In this document: positions 56,509 through 64,000 of the stretch, piece after piece | How positions within the stretch are numbered: position 1 is the stretch's first letter | Layout of the letters: the number at the start of each line of letters is the position of its first letter | Assembly (NCBI GenBank): GCA_018466975.1 | Contig: CM031557.1 | Span: 186,001 to 250,000, forward strand | Source of the DNA: Sparassis latifolia | Taxonomy: Eukaryota; Basidiomycota; Agaricomycetes; Polyporales; Sparassidaceae | Direction of reading: 5' to 3' | DNA: 64,000 nucleotides | Translations under genes and position numbers: made by a program | The notes under the pieces: model-generated | Databases searched by the model: none | Seen by the model: only the letters and a program-made list of their open reading frames with translations | What the model was told of the DNA's origin: nothing

Positions 56509-59391
56509 TCATTTTGTGCGAGTGATTGCTCATCTTTAATGTGCAGTCCACTACTGAAGCAAGGTGCCAACCTTACGAGGATAACATCAGCAAAACCGGG
56601 AATTTTCTCCAAAGAGATTATAAAGGTGTAATTCCATGTAACTTGCGCAATTTTTTCCATTGCATTGTAATCCTGAGTCAGATTGCAGAGTTGCCAACTG
56701 GCATAATCAGTTATAAACTCTGGAAACATTTTACAGGTTATGAAGCTCATATAACTTCCTACAAAATTTATTACGCGCTACATTCAGACTGTCCTAAACA
56801 GACCGAAACCGATTCATTCAGATCGGTTTGATAATTCTCAAAAGTGGGAGTATTCCAAATTAATTATGTCAACATATTATTATTACTGCAGCGACGTACA
56901 AAGTGCTCTACATTAGAGCTAGTTGGGCCTACTTACAAGCTCCAAAACCCGCGTGCCGCCGTAACGTCCACTTACCGCAGTAACAACACCCGCGTGCCAC
57001 CATAACAAACAAGTAGTTAGGCCTACTTACCGCGCCAACACCCGCGTACCGCCGTAACAACCAATGCTAGAAATCAACATACACTACACGTCCGCCCAGA
57101 GGCATAAAACAGTAGAAATTGAAATAGAACGCACTATGCGAGTCGCTCCAACCACGAGAGCCCGATCAAGCACACGCAACAAGGAACCTGGTAGACCTGT
57201 GCAATATAGTTAGCTGCGAGTAACAACACTCACCTGGCGGGCATCTGGCAGAGGCTGCGAATTTATACGCGAGTGAGGGTGGCGAGAATTGTCAGCGGAT
57301 GGTAGTCGCGATGCATCGAGATTAGCCTCAGACTTGCCTCCGAGTTGCCTCGAAACGGCTTCGGATCTTTTCGCTGTGAGGGCCTGACGAGAGCCTTGCC
57401 TCAATGCTCGCATTTGGTGCGGTATTCGGGGCCTGAAAACTAAAACGCGACGCAAGAGCCAACTCGGAGCGAGTTCTGCAGAGAGCGCTAGTAGACGCCC
57501 AATAGGCGCTCCTTACAACATTATATTTAGTGTCTAGAAGTTCTTCCGACTGTGTAACCTGGTGAGCAACGTTTAACTCGGGTTACATTGCTCGACAACT
57601 CTTTGCCAACATGTATTTTTGTTATAACTTGTGTATCAATTTCTATTCTATGTAATCTTCTTTATAGACCTCTACTACCTTTACTTTGATTACAAATTGG
57701 TTTAAACATCACTAGTCCTGTGTAACTTACACAACGCTTGCTACCCCGATGTAACTGGTGTAACCTTACATAAAAATTTCCCGCTTTTGCTGATGAATAT
57801 GTCCTTGCTCATGCGTCGTACGAACTGGAGTGGAAAAGTAAAATGATGACCAGACCGACCGCGAGTATTACACTGACTGAAGAGTAGAACGATGCCGAGG
57901 TGCACAGGGGAAAAAAGTATATCCTCGGAGAAAACAGTGAACTCAAGGTCGCCAGCATGGTGATTCTACGGAAGAAGAATGGGAGGTAAACCATAACACA
58001 TCCACCTCCCCACAAGAACATAAATTGACAATGTCAGTCGTGACGACTCCCGAAATCTTGTTCAATAGCATAACCTGTGCAATAGGAGCTAAGCACAATG
58101 CCGACTTCCTCCAATATTTTGGCTGCCAATAATTCGAGAATGCTTCATGATGCTGTTACAACAGCTAAGAAAGTGATCGGCGCGCGGCGAGGGTGATCAA
58201 CCACACTGAAGTCTCGAAAGAGGACATGATTCATAATACGTCGCAAAGTTGCAAGTGATTTACGGCAAAGTCTATGCCGGCGGCGACCTTTGCGGGACTA
58301 TCAAGAACATTGGCAGATACGACGAGACGAGCGCTCCTCCGGCCATTCTGTATGGCACTAAAGTCAGTTACAGAGTTCAGAGTATGACGAACATTCAGGG
58401 AGAAGAGTAGTCATGTAACACTACGGCAGGACGGACGGACTCACCCGAGAGCGCCCAAAGGACTGCTCGACCCTTCCTTCGCGCGAAGGGGATGCCGGTT
58501 GAAGTACGTATTCAACGCCATCATAAGGGCGGGCCAGGCTATGTAGCTGCGCATTCACGATAAAGCGAGAAGGCCAATACTGGCGGTGAGACGAACGTAG
58601 AACACAACGCACCGCAGCGCTACTCACCGATTCCGAGTGACCATGATCAAACCGCAAACAAACATTACTTCACAGTATCATGAGATATTATCACATCGGC
58701 CTTGTCTCGCAGAGCATGCATACCAGTGGCAGAAAATCCATCTATGTCGAATACAAAGGAAGGCATTAATGTTGCTGCACTTGCGCTGGACGGGACAGAT
58801 ACGAACCGGGCGCATCAGTCTCCCATGTGTCCGGGAAAGTGAGTGGAGACACCGCAGATGAATCTCGAGGATCGTCGGCTACAGTAGACATGATGTCTTG
58901 GGGAGAGGCGGACAGTTAAAACTATTAAGCGCCGTATCACAACGGGCGTTGAAGTCGTTGGAGGCTGGCGCTAAGTGCTTAATGGCACCAAATAGACCTT
59001 GTCCGCGACGTATATCCGCCGTTGTGTATTCATGGTACACAATATAACGATGATACAGAATTGATGCTCTAAAGACGAATAAACTGCAATAATGGTAACA
59101 GCTCAAGGAATGGCGACGATGAATGATGGATGCTACAGATGACTAGGGAACGAAAGGCGTGACCCAGGGGAGTAGAGTGTAGAGCTAAGCACAGGATGCC
59201 TACATTCCCAAGCAACATGCATTGAGACATGGAATGAGAGAGTAACTCCTGCATGACGAAGGAAAAATGTCCACCAGTATGGATCCGCGGCAGCGAAGGA
59301 AGCGTGGACGTGAACGAAGGGGCCAAGGTGGCATGTACGTGAAATCATGAAGTCCGAATGAAAAAAGTGTGCGCTTAGGCTGTGAGAGTGA
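56509..59391. other. 2.9 kb gene-free, mostly AT-rich
   Basis: No conserved protein text. From 57480 to 58300 the sequence is AT-rich with only short frames. It contains the small GC-rich repeats listed separately. It may be a promoter-rich spacer or old repeat DNA. Confidence 0.4.
56921..57060. repeat. imperfect direct repeat of about 45 bp
   Basis: GT(T)GGGCCTACTTAC...CCCGCGTGCCGCCGTAAC at 56921-56965 recurs as AGTTAGGCCTACTTAC...CCCGCGTACCGCCGTAAC at about 57014-57058. A shorter copy of the second half (CCCGCGTGCCACCATAAC) lies at about 56989-57006. Confidence 0.6.
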
Positions 59392-62300
59392 CTACTCGGG
59401 CCCATTAAAGCCCTGAAGTCTGCGCAAAATGACCTCCATGTCAGAGTCCGACTCTGTTGCTCGGTCAAGCACCTGTCCGATAGATGGAGAAGCCCCGAGC
59501 TTAAGGTTGCTGCTGTACGCCGTCGAGGTAGACATTGAAGATGACGTGGTCGACGCAGAAATGCGCTTGAGTGCGCGCGAAGCCCGCCGTTCTTCCTTCG
59601 CCCTTTTCTCTCGCTCCCTAGCAGGATCCACAGCAGTAGCACCGGGAGTTAAAGGCGTTTCAGGAATAGCAGACAGGCCCGAGGACGCGGTGTTGGTAGC
59701 AGTGAGCGAGGGTAGAGAGAAGGACGACTGCCCAGAATCAGATCCAGGAAGAGATGGGATGCTCGGAAGATCCAACCCCAGCCCGGCTCCGGGAATCGAG
59801 CTCGCGCTAGTACCGACACTAGTCCCCGGTACGCTGGCGGAAGCAGGCATGACCGGGGAGCTTGTCCGCCGCGTCTGCTTCTGCTTCAATAAGCCGTCCG
59901 GCAGCTGCGCGGGCCCATCCGGAAGTGTGTTCGACCGCCTCAGGCGGCCCGTTACCGCGCTGATGCTCGGGTTCGGACTAGGACTTGCACCCATCGCTGT
60001 ACCAGGCGGGCTCGTGGCGGGCGCGATGAAGTCAGAGACCGAGTTCTGCAGCTCGATCAGCCCCTCTTCCATACTCCCCGTATGCGAGTCGACCGACATG
60101 GGCCCACGCGTCTCACCATGGCTGCTTCGATGGCTAGCCTGACTCTTCTGCGATGACTTCGAGCCCGAGCGGAAACGTGCAGCGGAGTCGATCCGAGGAG
60201 CTGTCTTTGCAGTAGTACCGCCAGGCTCTCCAGCAGCATTCTGGCCCGCGTTCATGACGAGCCAGCGCAGGCCGGTAATCTCGCGCTCGCGCTTCCGCGC
60301 TTCGCGTTCGAGAACCTCGATGCGGCGTGTGAGCTCGCTCTTCTCCGCAGCGTGCTTTTCCGTCACTGTAAGTAGGTAGGCTGAAAGCCTAGCGAACTTC
60401 GCGCTCTGCGCATTCAGCGCGTCGCGCAGCTGCTCGGGCGTGGCGATGTCGCCTAAGGCTGAAGCGCTCTCGTCCCCGCTCTCCTGCAAGGCAATAACGG
60501 GCGTCGGCAAAGGCTTGTTCACGTCCCGCTCTGCCTCGCTCCAGTCTGTGGAAGAGGACGGCGCGGTCGCGGTCGTATCACTTTTCTCCTTCGCCGCAGA
60601 CAGCGAAGCATGAGAGCAATTGGTGTTTGCTCGCTCGCGCAGGTAACTCTGCTGGAGCGATGTAGCAGAACGTCGCGCGCCGACGGAAGGGAAGGATGGA
60701 ATGGTCGGCAGCGCAGATATGGATGAGCCAGCCTCGTCTCCGCTCCTTATACTTGGAGGAGGCGACGGTAGAGGATCCGTTGGTGGACCCGAACTCGGGG
60801 GTCTCCTAAATGTTGTAAGGAGTGGAGGAGGAATCTTTCCGGTGGCACTCCTTAGCGCGGAGACCGTCGCTGGGATCCTGCTACGCGTCGGTGTGGTAGG
60901 GCTCGATGGTGCCGCGTCCGAATCAGACATATTTGCGCCCGAAGTTGAATCAGACATATAACCCCTTCTGATAGCCAGAGTATATGACTTCTCCCTGTAC
61001 CTCGGTGCGGACAGCGGGAGAGCACTTATGTGCTTGTGGACGCGATCTTTCGAAGATGCGAGACTAGTCTTAACTGACTCACTCTCGCTCTGCCTATCGA
61101 CTTCAGCATGCTCTTTCGAGATTCGAGGGAAGCTGACCTCCTTCGGGGACATCTGCAACCGAGCGTACTCGGCAGCAGGCGTCGTGAATTGCATCTTGGA
61201 GCGCGGCGATGTCGGACTGGATTGAGGGGAGCTCTGCGAGGTCCTGTAGTCCCGTGGTATACCAAAGTTCCGGCGAGCAGTACGTGGAACGATGGCGGGT
61301 GGAGGGGCAGGAGCAGGCCGCGGTGTGACGTCTCCAGCGGTAGATGGGGGCGCAGAGATGGTGATGGTGGGGTGCGTACTGGCGGCAGACTGGCGCGAAC
61401 TATCATTGCTTCGCCGGTTGTCGGTGCTACGCCTACCGTGCTCGAATGATGTTGATTTCTGCGGCCGCAGATGACGCAGGCTCGGTAGTGGTAGGGACGA
61501 GCCGGACTTGGCGGAGTCTGACTTGTGCGTATCCGCAGCATGGGAAGACGAGCCTGTACGTGGTGGGATCCTTGACGTGAAAAGGTGAGCAAAAGTGCCA
61601 GAGGAGGGCGCTTCGTCGACTGTAGTGAGCGAGGTTGTTTGAGGAGACGAAGGGGTAGAGGATGACCGACGACCAGTGGCATTACTACAGTCCAGGTGTC
61701 AGTCAGTTACTGGACAACGAGGATGAAGAGTGTTTGCGAAAAGGGAATCCAAGGGGCGGTTAAGTAGGCACGATCCTTGATCAACACGAGGCAAACTAGT
61801 ATGAACTGCCCGAAAAAATCTCAGCACAGCCCATACTCGTCATGTTCCTGGCACCATGATCATACAACAGATGGAAGTTGAATGGAATTGCGTTGTTACC
61901 TCGGACATTAGAGTGCACGGCGCTAATTCCAGCCAATTCCAGCGCCTATTTGGACGTCGAACGTCAGCGTAGCAACAGCGCCACAGTTCTCCATTACTGA
62001 AGCACAATTGTGATTTATTTCTCAATGATATTGAGTTCCGCAACGACTTCGTCATTGCAGCAAACTTGCACTGCGTGGGTCCTCCGTACCAGAAAAGCTG
62101 AAACTTACCTGTTTGATGGCCTACTTGTATCGACACTCGGCACAGGGGGGATATCGTCTTCCTGGTCTGTCCTATTGTCTTGGGATCGTCGAAATGACGA
62201 GGGTGACACCGAGCTGGATTTTCTCTTGCGTCCGAGGAATAGAATATCAATCCTGCGCTTCCCCTTGGATGGCGGGGTTGGTTCTGCTGGCGGAGGCACA

Positions 62301-62425
62301 GACGGCGTCAAGTGTATTGCTGGCTGCTTCAGTTCGGAGCGACCACCACGCAGGAGATCTGTGAGGTCTGATGTTTTCGAACGCAGGCGTGCGGAGGCTG
62401 TAGACGAGCGTCCAGTTGGCATCAT
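59392..62425 (-). CDS. Ser-rich coiled-coil protein, function unknown
   Basis: Exons 62109-62425 and 59392-61684 join in phase (424-nt intron, GTAAGT...CTGTAG) to 869 residues. The N-terminus is Ser/Arg/Pro-rich (MMPTGRSSTASARLRSKTSD). A coiled coil lies near the middle (LRDALNAQSAKFARLSAYLL, KSELTRRIEVLEREARKRER, EITGLRWLVMNAG), flanked by low-complexity sequence. A second charged stretch (AREREKRAKEERRASRALKR) precedes the C-terminus MEVILRRLQGFNGPE. The GLRWLVMN end of the coil looks conserved among fungal polarity/cytoskeletal proteins, but I cannot name the family. Start chosen at the first of two adjacent ATGs. Confidence 0.7.
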
Positions 62426-63843
62426 GAAGTAGGGAAAGTTTGGGCGGTAAGGAGCGTGATACGAGGGTCGTTCAGAGCGGAAAAGAAGGAAAGTGTTAAA
62501 GACGGTGGCCTTCGTAGGGCATGGAAGAGAGAAAAGCGGCGGCGTCAGAGGGAGATGGGCGGGACTTTAGAGTTTCATGGACGGAGAGGTTGAACTACTG
62601 ACTGGTCACCGAATGCTTGTCACCCGGTGTCCGAGGCTGAAGGTTAGGATCGACTGACTACTCATTGGCGACCGTTGGCTCAGAAGCTTTGAAAAAAAAA
62701 ACACTGAAACTCGACGGAGACCAAATGACCCTGCAAGCTCGGCAATCTTCTATCTTCACGTCCTACCCGCGATCCGGGCATTTCTTCCCATACAAGTTCG
62801 AACAAAAAGATTCAAGATCACGGTGGAACGCCAGAACACCAAGACTTCACCTAGACTTCATTCATCGAGCTCTCCACATGCATCCTCTTCGCCGTTCAAT
62901 TGGTTCTACTCGGTCACCGTCCGCCGTAGCTTCATTACCGCGACGAAGCATGACTTCCCAAGTCCACGGACTGCCGCCGCAACCGATAACTGCCACATCT
63001 ACTGATATCATCGTGGCCTAGAATCTCAAGCGCCGCGCAAAGGTACCGGACTGTCGAATGGCACGGGTCCAACCAGGCTCGGGACCAGTGGGACCGCCCG
63101 AGGTGCAGGGACTTGCAGTAGGAACTCACCGCCGCGGGTTCCTACTGTTCGTGCTACTTCTCTGTCAAATGTCGCCTGGGGGCCACTGCTCGTCTTTCCA
63201 GGTTGCATACTGGGCGTTGCCAACGACGATGACTGTACATGTGTATGTCATTTAGACCGCTCGCTAGTGCTCAGGCCCGGCATCACAAAAATTTCGAGGT
63301 TGCTTTTCGTGAGGGTCTTTCTCAATTTCTCAGAATTCCTGCTCCTCTGTGCAGTACACGTGTACAGTACCCTTCACTTGATCAGCCTGACCCACGACAC
63401 GAAGTCCATCCGCTTGCGCATCTCCTCGACTGGGACTCATGCCGGTAATATAACTACCTACCTACCTACCTACCTCGTGCACAGTCATCAAGCCAGTGGC
63501 TCGCGCGACAAGTGTATTCGCTGCCGACCGCCTTTGGCGCCCAACTGCTGCTCTTCTTTTCTGCATCCCGACAGCCGCCCCCAGGGCGGGCGATCGGTGT
63601 GCCGTTGTGCGCGTACGCTTGAAGATCTGATCGTGACCGAAACATCCCAGATTTAATTCAACAATACTCCCGCCTGGCCGGCGGCACTGTGTCGAAGTCA
63701 TTCGCGTCATCATTCGCATCGTGTCCCCGAAATCACTGATTTTATTACGCAGGCGGCGGTACTCCAGCCACACTCTACAAGAAGACAATACACCAAAATT
63801 ATGAATAGATAACATGTTACTGGCAGGGCACAGCACCCAGATG
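62426..63843. other. gene-free stretch near right edge
   Basis: No gene recognised. Contains a ten-base poly-A run near 62693 and a tetranucleotide repeat (CTAC, five copies) at about 63454-63474. Confidence 0.4.
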
Positions 63844-64000
63844 TCAACCCAGCGAACCCCATAGGCCGCGCGGGTTGACCCACTCAAAGTTGCGGAAGTT
63901 GTACGGGCCTTCTGATCTGCTTGAATCTTGTATGACATGGCGCAGCGGCTCTTCCTTCATCTCAGAGCTCACTTCGTGAACTCCATTCTCCAGCTGTGTA
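63844..64000 (-). CDS. 3' end of a gene cut by the window edge
   Basis: A frame open to the window edge ends EGPYNFRNFEWVNPRGLWG then SLG and TGA (63844-63846). Aromatic- and Gly-rich wording suggests a real C-terminus, but the family cannot be judged from about 51 residues. Confidence 0.4.
   Translation of the reverse strand, partial: TQLENGVHEVSSEMKEEPLRHVIQDSSRSEGPYNFRNFEWVNPRGLWGSLG

Noticed and set aside
63454..63474. Tandem CTAC as a CRISPR or telomere-like repeat
   Set aside because: Short perfect tetranucleotide microsatellite without spacers; not TTAGGG-like.

Overview
The window is nuclear DNA of a filamentous basidiomycete, most likely an Agaricomycete of the polypore kind. The evidence is dense genes on both strands, many 45-65 nt GT-AG introns, high GC in coding sequence, and protein families (expanded seven-TM-like membrane proteins, Ser/Pro-rich proteins of unknown role) that I know mainly from that class. 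About 24 protein genes and one tRNA gene can be supported. No CRISPR array, virus or bacterial-type operon is present. The only mobile-element-like feature is a 0.9 kb inverted repeat near the left end.

Layout. 1-2.6 kb: gene-free DNA with the large inverted repeat. 2.6-6.6 kb: exopolyphosphatase PPX1 and an FMN-dependent 2-hydroxy-acid dehydrogenase with an in-frame stop. 6.6-11.2 kb: gene-poor, with a broken membrane-protein gene. 11.2-25.5 kb: a protein kinase, the mitochondrial genes ISD11 and RCF1, URM1, a conserved membrane protein, a DUF1308-type protein, a single-pass Ser-rich protein and HIS6. 26-40 kb: SET1, seryl-tRNA synthetase, an acidic protein, a Ser-rich membrane protein and the ER stress sensor IRE1. 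40.5-50.4 kb: JIP5, a glutamine-synthetase-like ligase divergent from an ALDH7 aldehyde dehydrogenase, and a peroxisomal-type acyl-CoA ligase. 52-56 kb: MED7, a BCL7-like protein and an unrecognised gene. 56.4 kb: an intron-containing tRNA-Ala. 59-62.4 kb: a long Ser-rich coiled-coil protein. The right edge holds the 3' end of one more gene.

Most genes are unrelated housekeeping functions: translation (SerRS, tRNA-Ala, URM1, JIP5), chromatin and transcription (SET1, MED7, BCL7-like), mitochondria (ISD11, RCF1), stress (IRE1) and metabolism (HIS6, PPX1, ALDH7, GS-like, CoA ligase).

The most striking observation is a set of small lesions in otherwise well-preserved conserved genes: a 2-nt insertion in HIS6, a 1-nt loss in the SET domain of SET1 and an in-frame TAG in the hydroxy-acid dehydrogenase. 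HIS6 and SET1 are normally important, so sequence error or an inactive haplotype copy should be tested before biology is inferred. I see no convincing new multi-gene system. The best candidates for novelty are the BCL7-like protein beside MED7, the proline-rich insertion in SET1, the divergent GS-like/ALDH7 pair, and several conserved proteins without assigned function.
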